DNA of 64,000 nt from Ignavibacteriales bacterium. GTDB lineage: Bacteria; Bacteroidota; Ignavibacteria; UBA10030; SZUA-254. The position numbers and the translations under genes were made by a program. Every line of letters begins with the position of its first letter. Position 1 is the first letter of the stretch. The notes beneath the pieces were generated by a model that saw nothing but the letters and a program-made list of their open reading frames with translations, ran no database searches and was not told where the DNA came from. The stretch is taken from NCBI GenBank assembly GCA_016218025.1, contig JACRFD010000050.1:27115-91114 (forward strand). The letters are read 5' to 3'. This document shows positions 1 to 8,740 of this stretch, piece after piece.

Positions 1-1798
1 CCAGGAATATTGTCCCGCCGTCTGCTAATTCAAATCTTCCCGACCTTTCTTTTGCTGCGCCGGTAAACGAACCTTTTTCGTGACCGAATAATTCACTTTC
101 AAGCAAAGTTTCAGTTAAGGCGCCGCAATTTACAGGAATGAAAATTTTATCACGCCTGCTGGAACGTGCATGGATTGCACGAGCGGCCAACTCCTTGCCA
201 GTCCCGCTTTCACCGAGAATTAAAACCGTAGCGTTACTTCCTGAAATTTTTTCAACCGTCGAAACCACATCTTTCATCGGGCTTTTTGAATTGAATACGA
301 TACCTTCAAAGATTTTTTTAACACCCGGGTGGTCGGATTGATCTGTCGATGCCGGCTGGAAATCCATAGCTGCGGTTCTTAACTTATTTATTTCATCTTC
401 ATACTTCTGGATTTTGGATATTAATTCCTCTTGAATCGAAGATGATTGCGGTTTTATGTTCCTGAGTAATTCTGCCTGAAGATTTTCAACCGCGTTCTGT
501 TTTTCTTTCAATTCGTTAATGATTTGATCTTTTTCTTCGGAAAGAGTATGAATTTTATTTTTAATATGCTGGTGCTTATAAAAAATACCAGCAACAACAG
601 AAAATACTGAACCCATAATGGGAAGCATAGTAGAAATAACAATGTTATAATTTGAAAAAAGAAAATAACTGCTTCCCATATAGAATATTATTGATATAAT
701 GACAAATAATAATCCAATAAAATCTCGTCTTATTGAAACCATTAAGCCGGTAAGAGAACAAAATATTAAAACGCTTATTATGGCATAAACCTGTCCGGTA
801 TATTTTAAGAAATTTCCCTTTATGGCATTATCCAAAAAAGTAGCGTGCACACCAAGGGTTGGAAATCGGTCTGAATAGGGGGTTGTTATAAATTTGCTCC
901 ATCCTTCGGAAACTATACCAATTAAAACAATTTTCCCCTTCACCGAAATTAAGGATTTAGTCGAGCTCAAATCGGTGGCGGAATATTCAAGCGATTTTAA
1001 GAACTCAACAACTGAGGTTAAATGAAGTGAATTAATCCCTCCGGCAAAATTTAAATTTACATTACCATCATTATCAATAGGAAATGAAAATATTTCTTTA
1101 TTGCTCTTTAATATTATATTATCATCGGAAAAATACATCTTGCCCCCACGGGGTTTAGAATAAACATTCAGCAATTCAAATGCTAACGATGAAATTAATT
1201 TATCATCGGTTTTAATGAAAAGGGGAATACTGTTCTGCTCATTCAAATGTGAATGCCCCAATCCTGCTGTGGAGTTAAGCAGAAACTCATAGGGCAGCTC
1301 AAATGATTCAGCCAGTATCCAATTACTTTTGTTACTATCTAGGTATAAAAATTTTTCGGGAATATTCGTCTCCCCATTTTGCATTGAGTGGCTACTTATA
1401 TGATGGAAATAACCGCTTAAAACAACATTCCCGGCCCTTTCAACAATTGAAGCGAATAATTGATCATGATCTTTATGTTCAATGTTGGATTCACTGAAAG
1501 CAATATCGAAACCAACCACTCCGGCTCCATTTTCATATAAGGCATTCACAAGCAAAGCATAATAACTCCTTTTGAGAGGTATTCCGCCAAGAGCTTTTAT
1601 ATCTTCACCGTCTAAATACATTACAACAATATTCGTATCCAGATCCGACGATCCCCTCAATCGATAAGCAATATTTAGCCATCCGTTTTCTGCGGTCTCT
1701 ATTGCTGATGGGAAAATATAGTTTAATAATAACAGAATTATTGCGGCTATTAGACTTATAAATATATAATAATGTGCTGCCGAAAAATATTTTTTCAT
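1..1798 (-). CDS. Membrane CHASE2-domain / sigma-54 activator fusion, partial
   Basis: This gene runs off the left edge, so only about 599 N-terminal residues are present. After an N-terminal membrane segment comes a CHASE2-type extracytoplasmic sensor (about residues 30-300; landmarks [13 protein letters not shown] and [12 protein letters not shown]). Two or three membrane segments (about 315-400), a coiled coil (about 400-460) and the start of a sigma-54 AAA+ ATPase domain follow. That domain shows Walker A GESGTGKE near residue 527 and the sigma-54 contact loop GSFTGA near 577. Proteins of this class remodel RNA polymerase-sigma54; a membrane sensor suggests it responds to an envelope or external signal (inference). 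Its ATG overlaps the TGA of the EnvC-like gene as ATGA. The DNA-binding domain, if any, lies outside the window. CHASE2 is better known on cyclases and kinases, so the fusion is unusual. Confidence 0.85.
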   Translation of the reverse strand, partial: MKKYFSAAHYYIFISLIAAIILLLLNYIFPSAIETAENGWLNIAYRLRGSSDLDTNIVVMYLDGEDIKALGGIPLKRSYYALLVNALYENGAGVVGFDIAFSESNIEHKDHDQLFASIVERAGNVVLSGYFHHISSHSMQNGETNIPEKFLYLDSNKSNWILAESFELPYEFLLNSTAGLGHSHLNEQNSIPLFIKTDDKLISSLAFELLNVYSKPRGGKMYFSDDNIILKSNKEIFSFPIDNDGNVNLNFAGGINSLHLTSVVEFLKSLEYSATDLSSTKSLISVKGKIVLIGIVSEGWSKFITTPYSDRFPTLGVHATFLDNAIKGNFLKYTGQVYAIISVLIFCSLTGLMVSIRRDFIGLLFVIISIIFYMGSSYFLFSNYNIVISTMLPIMGSVFSVVAGIFYKHQHIKNKIHTLSEEKDQIINELKEKQNAVENLQAELLRNIKPQSSSIQEELISKIQKYEDEINKLRTAAMDFQPASTDQSDHPGVKKIFEGIVFNSKSPMKDVVSTVEKISGSNATVLILGESGTGKELAARAIHARSSRRDKIFIPVNCGALTETLLESELFGHEKGSFTGAAKERSGRFELADGGTIFL

Positions 1799-2994
1799 CG
1801 CCGCGAAACCCCTCCCTGCTTAAGCCATAATTCAGGATCCAATTTGTCTCTTTCCTTATAAATTTCGAAATGTACAATAGATCCGGTAATTGACTCGCCA
1901 CTCACTCCTATTCGACTTCCTTCTTTTACAACATCACCTTCGTTTACCGTTATCTCAGAAAGGTGTGCATAAACAGTTCTGAAACCATCACGATGATTTA
2001 GTATTAAAAGATTTCCATATGAAGGTAGCCAATGAATCTTTGAAACATCCCCCTCGGCAACCGCATACACATCGGTGCCGGCATTTACGGAGATGTCTAT
2101 ACCTGTGTTTTGCGTAACCGTGTGAAGAGTTGGGTGCTGCTGCGAACCAAACCGAGTAGTTACCCTTCCCTGGTTAACAGGCCATCTTAATTTACCGCGG
2201 CGGGATAGGAATCCTGTTCCCGCCGGCACATCAACATTCTTTTCATTTTTTGTTCTGTTGATGCGATCTTCTTCAATCAACTTCGTGATGATTTGCTCAA
2301 GTTCTTTTACGTCTTGTTTTCTTCGATCGATTTCTTTTTTGTAATTTCTCTTGTCCCGCCTAATTTCCACAAGCAGAGTTTTTCTTTTTTTTGTTTTGGC
2401 TGTTAACCGGGTTTCTTCTTTTTGCTTCTCGGCAAGAATATTTTTTTGCTCAACAAGTTGTTTTCCTAAAATTTCATGCTGAGTCTCCATCAAAGTTTTT
2501 TTATTGTCAATTCTCACAATATCTTTTTGCCTCTGATCCGAGAACCTTCTTAAGTATTCCGAACGAATTAAAAGTTGATTGAACGATTTAGAGGAGAGCA
2601 GCAGTTCCAGATCGTACGTTTTACCAAATTTATAAACGGTAGAAACATATCCGGCATAATGTTGTTTCAGCGAAGAAAGCTGTCCGCCAAGCTCCTCTAT
2701 TGTTTTTTTTGTCAGGGTAATCTCTCCTTGAAGGTCTTTTTCTCTTTCTTTTAATTTTAAAATCAGTTTTTTTAAGAGAATACTTTGTCTATCGAAGTTA
2801 GATAATAATTCAATAGACGATTTTTCTTTTTTTGAACTTTCTTTTATTTTCTCTTCGAATTTATCTATTTCTTTCCTCAGTTTCTCTATCTGTGTTTGTT
2901 TCTTTTGGATATCCTGATCGTTCATGTTTTTACCAAAAACACCCGTAAAGCAGAAAACCGCGAAGATGAATATATTAAAATATTGCTTAATCAT
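1795..2994 (-). CDS. EnvC-like coiled-coil protein with degenerate LytM/M23 domain
   Basis: A 399-residue exported protein: signal segment (about 1-21), long charged coiled coil (about 25-255), and a C-terminal LytM/peptidase M23 fold (about 270-395). In active M23 enzymes zinc is held by an HxxxD motif and an HxH motif. Here the first is NTGID, with Asn in place of His, and the second is IVHFE, keeping only the last His. The YAHLS motif remains. This pattern resembles EnvC, which activates peptidoglycan amidases without cutting murein itself, so an activator role at the septum or wall is the likely reading (inference). It is translationally coupled on both sides: its ATG overlaps the upstream TGA, and its own TGA overlaps the next ATG. 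Confidence 0.85.
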   Translation of the reverse strand: MIKQYFNIFIFAVFCFTGVFGKNMNDQDIQKKQTQIEKLRKEIDKFEEKIKESSKKEKSSIELLSNFDRQSILLKKLILKLKEREKDLQGEITLTKKTIEELGGQLSSLKQHYAGYVSTVYKFGKTYDLELLLSSKSFNQLLIRSEYLRRFSDQRQKDIVRIDNKKTLMETQHEILGKQLVEQKNILAEKQKEETRLTAKTKKRKTLLVEIRRDKRNYKKEIDRRKQDVKELEQIITKLIEEDRINRTKNEKNVDVPAGTGFLSRRGKLRWPVNQGRVTTRFGSQQHPTLHTVTQNTGIDISVNAGTDVYAVAEGDVSKIHWLPSYGNLLILNHRDGFRTVYAHLSEITVNEGDVVKEGSRIGVSGESITGSIVHFEIYKERDKLDPELWLKQGGVSRR

Positions 2995-3749
2995 TGATCT
3001 ACTATCTTTGCCGATTTAGGAATTACAAACGAGCATGTTATCGGTTCATTAATTTTTATATCATCGTAATCAATTGAAATATTATTTTCATTTCTATCAG
3101 ACATATCGATATGAAGTGGAAAATATAATCCTTCAACTTCGATGTTGTCGGAGGAGTGAATTGATAACTCGGGGATAGTGTCTTTTTCAAAAGAGCGAAA
3201 CGAGATTCCTAAATGCGTATATCTATCGATACAAATATTTTTTTCTCCTTCGTCCGACTTAAAATAGAAGATGTAATTATCAGACGACATTTTAAACTCT
3301 TCCAACACATACGAATTCAAAATTGATGGCGTTCCGGAAGTTATAGTGGAAATTAATTCATTAAATTGTAACGGAATAAAATTATTAAAGGCGTTCCCGT
3401 TATTTTTTGACGAAAACACCCTGTTTTCCATCCAATCGTAATAAATTTCTTGGTTTTCAGTAACAAGGATTGTGGCTACCCGAATTCCTAGAGGACCCCT
3501 GATATCAAGTTTAACTGAATCAGGAAGCCTCATCGAGAGACGGAAAGAACCGCTGTTTGAAATTTCTTTATTATCGATTGAAATTGTTCCTTCGGCATAA
3601 AATGTTTTGATAAGTTCATTTCTTTTTCTAATCAATTGAATCAGTTCGTCCGGCGTCAGCGTCGATTTATCGGTTACTTTTTTAGATACGGTGCATCCTG
3701 TGATCAGCAACGATGCTGAAAGCAAAAAACATATCAGAGTTATTTTCAC
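2991..3749 (-). CDS. DUF4292/LolB-like outer-membrane lipoprotein
   Basis: A 252-residue protein with a lipoprotein signal (hydrophobic stretch ending in LLITGC, lipidated Cys at residue 19). The body contains repeated beta-strand blocks such as AEGTISI, SVKLDIRGPLG and the motif EIYYDWMENR, which resemble the DUF4292 family. That family is considered LolA/LolB-like, with a half-barrel that could carry lipid or lipoprotein; this is family knowledge, not shown directly. It sits between a TPR lipoprotein and the EnvC-like gene, with ATGA overlaps at both ends, so the proteins are probably made together and act in envelope assembly. Confidence 0.75.
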   Translation of the reverse strand: MKITLICFLLSASLLITGCTVSKKVTDKSTLTPDELIQLIRKRNELIKTFYAEGTISIDNKEISNSGSFRLSMRLPDSVKLDIRGPLGIRVATILVTENQEIYYDWMENRVFSSKNNGNAFNNFIPLQFNELISTITSGTPSILNSYVLEEFKMSSDNYIFYFKSDEGEKNICIDRYTHLGISFRSFEKDTIPELSIHSSDNIEVEGLYFPLHIDMSDRNENNISIDYDDIKINEPITCSFVIPKSAKIVDQ

Positions 3750-5443
3750 AAATTTCCCCGTTGAATTTTATTTTTCAACGATTCATTTGTTGGATCGATC
3801 TCAAGTGCTTTTTGCCACCATTCCGATGCCTTCTCTTTATCTGAAAGTTTGAAATAAATATCTCCTAGATGATCGTATATTACACTGCTTTTACTGCCAA
3901 GTTCTACTGCCCGCTTGATCCATTTTTCAGCCTCTTCATAATTTCCCAACCTGAAAAATATCCATCCATATGTATCAAGGTACGATTGGTTTTCAGGTTG
4001 TTGGTTTACAGCTTCTTTCGACATTTTTAGCGCACGTTCGAGTTCGATTTCTCTTTCAGCTAAACTATAACCGTAATTATTTAATAGAAGGTGATTTTTG
4101 GGGTCAAGCCGGAGCGCCCGCTCATATATCGAATCGGAATTTTCGAATCGCTTTAATTCATCATAAACCAAACCAAGAGCACTTAATGCTTCAACACTTT
4201 TATCATCAAGTTGAACCGCTTTTTCAAGAGCGGTTGCGGCTTCAATTGCACGGTGAATACGCTGGTTTGAAATTCCGAGCAAAAAATAAATTCTAAATTC
4301 ATCTGCCAGATATTTTTTGGCTTCTGTCAGTAATGCAATTGCATCTTCGAACTTATTATTGTCATAATAAATCGATGCGGCTCCAATCCAGCCGTCGGGT
4401 GTTCCTTTTGATTTTTGAATAACCAGATGAAAATATTCCAGCGCCAAACTATCTCTTTTCTGAATGTTGTTTATTGCACCAAGAAACCAGTAGATACGCC
4501 AGTCATCGGGATAATATGTTTTCATTTCTTCGAATAACCTCTGTGCATAGGGAGCAACGGCAGAATCTTTTTCGATAAACGAAACGAATACCTGTCCGAA
4601 TTTAATCTGTTCATCCGCCGATAAAGTATCTTTTTTCATCACGATATTAAATTGTGCCGAAGCCTGGTTATAATTCTGTTGAAGAAGATATGCGTGGGCC
4701 ATTGCCGCTCTTAATAGAACATCGTCGGGTTTTCTTTCAGCAAGATCATTGAAAATTTTTAACGCTTTTTCAACGCTGTCTTGTCTTAAATAAAGATCAC
4801 CAAGTGCTTTCGAGATTTCGTAATTTCCCTGATCAATATTTAACACTTTTTTCAACGCTTCGGAGGCTTCATTATATTTTCCGGTTGCACCATAAATTTG
4901 TGCCATTTGCAAATAAACATCTGCATTGGGATCAAAGCGTTGTATGATTTCATTATACGTTTCAATTGCTTTTTCCGGACCACGAAGTTGTTGAAGACGT
5001 GCAAGTGATAACCATGCGTCCTGAAACGAAGGCTCTATTTTTGTGATTTGTTCATATTCTTTCAGTGCATCTTCAAAAGCAAAAGCATTCAAATAGATTT
5101 CAGCAAGTGTTTGCCTGTAGGTTCGATTCTCCGGTTTAAGTTTAACCGCTTCTTGCCCCGATTGCATCGCCAATTGATGTTTACCAAGCATTGAATAATC
5201 TTTTGCGATCGCGATGTAAATTGCAGGATCTTTTACTAATTGCAATGCGTCTTGATATTCCAGAATTGCTTTTGCAAAATCACCTTTTTGGTCTAATGCG
5301 CTGCCAGCAATAAAATGCTCAAGCGATAAATTCCTTTGTGCGTCGGTTATTTGAGGCGCCGTCTGTTGAGTGCTTGAACATCCCGACATGAGTAGAATGA
5401 TTGTAAGTATTGAAAATAATCCAAATATAAGCTTAAATACCAT
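3746..5443 (-). CDS. TPR-repeat lipoprotein
   Basis: A 565-residue protein with a lipoprotein signal peptide (hydrophobic segment ending LLMSGC, Cys near 22). It is followed by more than ten tetratricopeptide repeats filling almost the whole chain, with typical blocks such as YNEASEALKKVLNID and NYEEAEKWIKRAVELG. TPR solenoids mediate protein contacts; the protein is probably anchored in the outer membrane facing the periplasm. It is the first gene of the four-gene operon and overlaps the next gene by 4 bp. The neighbouring gene at 5575 is divergent, so the promoter must lie between 5444 and 5574. No enzyme domain is seen. Confidence 0.85.
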   Translation of the reverse strand: MVFKLIFGLFSILTIILLMSGCSSTQQTAPQITDAQRNLSLEHFIAGSALDQKGDFAKAILEYQDALQLVKDPAIYIAIAKDYSMLGKHQLAMQSGQEAVKLKPENRTYRQTLAEIYLNAFAFEDALKEYEQITKIEPSFQDAWLSLARLQQLRGPEKAIETYNEIIQRFDPNADVYLQMAQIYGATGKYNEASEALKKVLNIDQGNYEISKALGDLYLRQDSVEKALKIFNDLAERKPDDVLLRAAMAHAYLLQQNYNQASAQFNIVMKKDTLSADEQIKFGQVFVSFIEKDSAVAPYAQRLFEEMKTYYPDDWRIYWFLGAINNIQKRDSLALEYFHLVIQKSKGTPDGWIGAASIYYDNNKFEDAIALLTEAKKYLADEFRIYFLLGISNQRIHRAIEAATALEKAVQLDDKSVEALSALGLVYDELKRFENSDSIYERALRLDPKNHLLLNNYGYSLAEREIELERALKMSKEAVNQQPENQSYLDTYGWIFFRLGNYEEAEKWIKRAVELGSKSSVIYDHLGDIYFKLSDKEKASEWWQKALEIDPTNESLKNKIQRGNL

Positions 5444-5574
5444 TTTGTAATCTTTCTTTTAGATAAAAAAATATAGCAATTTACAATACGATTCTCAAAC
5501 TTTTGTTTTTCTGGAACATTTTATATAAATTAGCCGCAGTTCCTTTCTTGAAAAAGCCACCATAAGGATTAAAG

Positions 5575-6264
5575 ATGAAATCTATAACGTATTTAAATAT
5601 TTTTTCCGGAATTATCTTAGCTGCAATAATAGCTTTATCTTTTGGATGCGGTGAGAGTGAATCGGTTGTTAAGGAACCCGAAGCACCCCTCCAGCCAACC
5701 CCTACAGAACTGATGCAGCAAGAAGTTGGAAGCCTACGCTCGCAAAATGAGACTCTTCAACAACAAGTTGCTAAGTGCGAAGTTGAGAAAAGAACTATAA
5801 CTGCCCGTGTGGCTGAACTCGAAACCGAACTTGCCGAATGGAAAGAAAAAGCTACCCCCCCAGCACCTCCAATTATTACCGACCGTTCCGGCGTATCGAA
5901 TCCGCGTGAAAGTTACGCCAACGCCCTCCGCCTTTTTAATGAACGAAATTACAGCGATGCTGCAGAGCTTATTCAAAAAGTTCAAAGAAGCGATATTCCA
6001 TCAAGCCTTTTAGATAACTGCGACTACTGGCTGGGCGAATGTGCATACGGAGATCACAAATATTCTGAAGCCATTGCACACTTTAAAAAAGTTTTTTCGT
6101 ATGCTGTTTCGGAGAAAAAGGATGATGCACAAATTATGATCGGTAATTGCTATAAAGCAATGGGGAATAAGACAAAAGCTAAAGAAACATACGAAGAACT
6201 GCTTAAAAAATATCCCGCCAGTCCATTTGTAAAAAGAACAAAAGAAAAAATCGAGAAATTATAA
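5575..6264 (+). CDS. YbgF/CpoB-like coiled-coil TPR lipoprotein
   Basis: A 229-residue protein. The N-terminus is a signal segment with a lipobox-like LSFGC (Cys near 25). A coiled coil follows (about 43-95), then a Pro-rich linker and a C-terminal TPR region (about 108-229) that starts ESYANALRLFNERNYSDA and ends KKYPASPFVKRTKEKIEKL. This order is that of the Tol-Pal accessory protein YbgF/CpoB, although no tol-pal genes are nearby, so the symbol is not assigned. An AAGGA ribosome site at 5564-5568 fixes the ATG. It is divergent from the TPR lipoprotein operon and convergent with the adenosine deaminase. Confidence 0.75.
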   Translation: MKSITYLNIFSGIILAAIIALSFGCGESESVVKEPEAPLQPTPTELMQQEVGSLRSQNETLQQQVAKCEVEKRTITARVAELETELAEWKEKATPPAPPIITDRSGVSNPRESYANALRLFNERNYSDAAELIQKVQRSDIPSSLLDNCDYWLGECAYGDHKYSEAIAHFKKVFSYAVSEKKDDAQIMIGNCYKAMGNKTKAKETYEELLKKYPASPFVKRTKEKIEKL

Positions 6265-6307
6265 TCGACCGATTTTTTATTGTTACCTCTTATCTGTTAC
6301 AAAACAT

Positions 6308-7411
6308 TTATTTTGTTTTATCAGAAGTTGTTAGCTTATTCCGGGCTTTTTTAAATCCGGGTTTGATCACATCATAAATAATTCCGATGCGTTTTTTATA
6401 CGGAGCGAATGAGCTTTTCATTGCATTTATTGTGATCTTCTCTAAATCATTAAGCGATAATTTAAAAACATCCTGAGCAAGTTTATATTCTTTAGTCATA
6501 GATGTATTGCTCATTAATCGATTATCGGTATTTAGTGTTACACGAAATTTATAACGGAAGTAAATTCCAAAAGGATGTTCCTCAACGCTTTTTGCTGCAC
6601 CTGTATCAACGTTGCTTGTAAGACACATTTCGAGCGGTATTCTTTTATCAAGAATGTATTGTGCAAGATAACCCATGCTTGATACTTCCGTTGGGTCGTC
6701 GTCTGATAGTTTCATATCCTCTATAAGCCTTGTTGCGTGACCTATACGATGAGCACCACACCATTGAATAGCCTGCCAAATTGATTCTTTTCCGAAACCT
6801 TCCCCCGCGTGAATAGTAATATTAAAATTTTCGCGCTGGATATAATGAAATGCATCGACATGTTTTTTCGGCGGAAAACCGCCTTCTTCACCTGCAAGAT
6901 CGAAGCCGACGACACCGCGTTCCCGGAAATCTACGGCGAGTTCTGCTGCTTCCTGTGATAATTTCATATTGCGCATTGCACAAATTATTAATCCGTATTC
7001 GACTCCGAAATCTTTTTTTCCTCTTTCAAGACCCCTGAGAACGGCTGCAACAACTTCATCCTGGTGAAGACCTTTGTTGGTTGAAAATATCGGAGCGAAT
7101 CTGGTTTCAACATAAACCACTCCATCTGCCTTCATATCTTCAATCATTTCATACGAGACTCTTTCTAGCGCTTCTGCGGTTTGCATAACGGCAGTTGTAT
7201 GAGCAAACCCTTCGAGATATAAAGGCAAACTTCCTCGTTGAGCTCCGCGGTGGAACCATTCTCTTAATTCACCGGGATCATTCGTGGGTAACTTTTTATA
7301 TTTCATCTCTTTGGCTAACTCTATTATTGTCTTTGGCCTCAGTCCACCGTCAAGATGATCGTGAAGAAGAACTTTGGGAATTGGGCGTAAAAATTTTTCT
7401 GTAAGTTTCAT
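6308..7411 (-). CDS. add: Adenosine deaminase
   Basis: A 367-residue metal-dependent deaminase that converts adenosine (and deoxyadenosine) to inosine plus ammonia in purine salvage. The family landmarks are all present in order: zinc-binding HDHLDG (His17, His19), FDLAGEEGGFP near 175, ITIHAGEG near 200 (metal His and catalytic Glu), RIGHATR near 225 (catalytic His), and LNTDNR near 297 (metal Asp). Length is normal for the family. It is a stand-alone gene convergent with the YbgF-like gene. An adenosine-deaminase-like enzyme acting on another 6-aminopurine cannot be excluded. Confidence 0.9.
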   Translation of the reverse strand: MKLTEKFLRPIPKVLLHDHLDGGLRPKTIIELAKEMKYKKLPTNDPGELREWFHRGAQRGSLPLYLEGFAHTTAVMQTAEALERVSYEMIEDMKADGVVYVETRFAPIFSTNKGLHQDEVVAAVLRGLERGKKDFGVEYGLIICAMRNMKLSQEAAELAVDFRERGVVGFDLAGEEGGFPPKKHVDAFHYIQRENFNITIHAGEGFGKESIWQAIQWCGAHRIGHATRLIEDMKLSDDDPTEVSSMGYLAQYILDKRIPLEMCLTSNVDTGAAKSVEEHPFGIYFRYKFRVTLNTDNRLMSNTSMTKEYKLAQDVFKLSLNDLEKITINAMKSSFAPYKKRIGIIYDVIKPGFKKARNKLTTSDKTK

Positions 7412-7514
7412 ATGCTATTTTTTCTTAAAAATGTGTTTATTTTCAAATATTCTCAAAAAATGTTGGAGATAATGTACAAAGGAAGATGCTCAAATGCAAT
7501 GTATCACTATATTG

Positions 7515-7543
7515 TTGACTTTGAAGATGTTTTTATCTAATAT
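7515..7543 (+). promoter_or_regulatory. Putative sigma-70-type promoter of the receiver-histidine kinase gene
   Basis: TTGACT at 7515-7520 is followed after 17 bp by TAATAT at 7538-7543; an overlapping TATAAT lies at 7541-7546. It stands 30 bp upstream of the ATG at 7573 in an otherwise gene-free gap. Assignment is by pattern only. Confidence 0.4.
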
Positions 7544-7572
7544 AATGCCTGAATGAAAATTAGGAAGAAAGC

Positions 7573-8676
7573 ATGAAGACACCGCCAAAAATACTAATTG
7601 TTGATGACGAAGATGCATTTCGAATGCTCTTAGCGGCAACACTTGAAGACGAAGGATTTGAGATAACAACAGCACCTGACGGAGAACGCGCTATTGAATT
7701 TATAAACGATCACACTTTTGACATTGCATTATTGGATGTTCGTATGCCCGGTATCGATGGGATGGAAGTATTACAAAAAATCAGACAGCTTTCACCTACA
7801 ACAGACTGCATAATGCTTACCGGATTTCAAGATATCGATCTGGCTGTTAATGCTATTAAGAAGGGCGCAAAAGATTTTCTCGGAAAAACGCTGAGCGTGG
7901 ATGAATTACTTTTAAGGATAAACAATGTTTTACGGGCTCATCAAGCAGAAGCACACATAACCGAAGTTCAACAAGATTATACTTCCAAATTGATGCACGA
8001 TTTAATGTCGCCTCTTCATTCACTTCAATCGGCGATAGATTTTTTGGAGCAGGGGCTTGGCGGTCCGGTTACAGATCTTCAGAAAAAAGTTTTACTTGAA
8101 ATAAACTCGATGCTCGGAAGTATGGATGCATTGTTGAACGATATGATAGATTTATCTTTGTTTGAATCGGGCAGAATCGACATCCAAAAAATTCCTTCAA
8201 ACATAGATGAATTAATTCCCTCGGTTTGTGCGAGATTTAAACCGCAGATTTCAGTTAAGAACATCAAACTAAATATAAATATTGAAAATAATATACCGAC
8301 CATAACAATTGATCCGGCAAGAATTGAACAAGTAACCAATAACTTGCTTGATAATGCCGTAAAATATACTCGTGAAAATGGCGAGATCACTGTCTCCGTT
8401 TCAACAGTAATTGAAGAAGTTAATAATAAACCGACCGAGTTTGTAGAGGTTTCTGTTTCCGATACGGGGCAAGGTATTGGACATGCGGAACTGCCGTTCG
8501 TTTTTGACAAATTTAAAGAAGTGCTTACCGGAAAATCATCGGAGAAAAAAACAACCGGACTCGGACTTGCAATCTGCAGAAGCATAATCGAAGCACATCA
8601 CGGAAGCATGTCGGCAACATCGGAGCTTGGCAAGGGAAGCACATTCCGATTCCGCCTTCCTGCTGAAGCAACATAG
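7573..8676 (+). CDS. Receiver-histidine kinase hybrid (soluble)
   Basis: A 367-residue soluble signalling protein. The N-terminal receiver domain (1-120) has acidic pocket residues DDE at 11-13, phospho-acceptor Asp55 (LLDVRMPG) and Lys105. The Pro that normally follows this Lys is Thr (GKTLS). A HisKA dimerisation domain carries the phosphorylatable His142 (MHDLMSPL). The HATPase domain has an N box (NNLLDNAVKYT, about 256-266), G1 DTGQGIG (298-304) and G2 TTGLGLAIC (328-336). No sensor or membrane segment is present, so the receiver is the probable input: another kinase would phosphorylate Asp55 and modulate this one. No output regulator is adjacent. The ribosome site AGGAAG lies just upstream of the ATG. 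Confidence 0.9.
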   Translation: MKTPPKILIVDDEDAFRMLLAATLEDEGFEITTAPDGERAIEFINDHTFDIALLDVRMPGIDGMEVLQKIRQLSPTTDCIMLTGFQDIDLAVNAIKKGAKDFLGKTLSVDELLLRINNVLRAHQAEAHITEVQQDYTSKLMHDLMSPLHSLQSAIDFLEQGLGGPVTDLQKKVLLEINSMLGSMDALLNDMIDLSLFESGRIDIQKIPSNIDELIPSVCARFKPQISVKNIKLNINIENNIPTITIDPARIEQVTNNLLDNAVKYTRENGEITVSVSTVIEEVNNKPTEFVEVSVSDTGQGIGHAELPFVFDKFKEVLTGKSSEKKTTGLGLAICRSIIEAHHGSMSATSELGKGSTFRFRLPAEAT

Positions 8677-8701
8677 CCATATAGAAATCTACAACACTCA
8701 G

Positions 8702-8729
8702 ACGGTTTTAAATTCCCGCTTAAAACCGT
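8702..8729. repeat. Perfect 10-bp inverted repeat between the kinase and hrpB
   Basis: ACGGTTTTAA at 8702-8711 pairs with TTAAAACCGT at 8720-8729 around an 8-nt loop. It lies between the kinase stop (8676) and the chosen hrpB start (8741). It could be a weak terminator or attenuator, and it argues against starting hrpB further upstream. Confidence 0.6.
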
Positions 8730-8740
8730 TATATTCTTTC

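Noticed and set aside
8079..8585. 168-residue open frame on the minus strand
   Set aside because: Shadow of the histidine kinase HATPase region.
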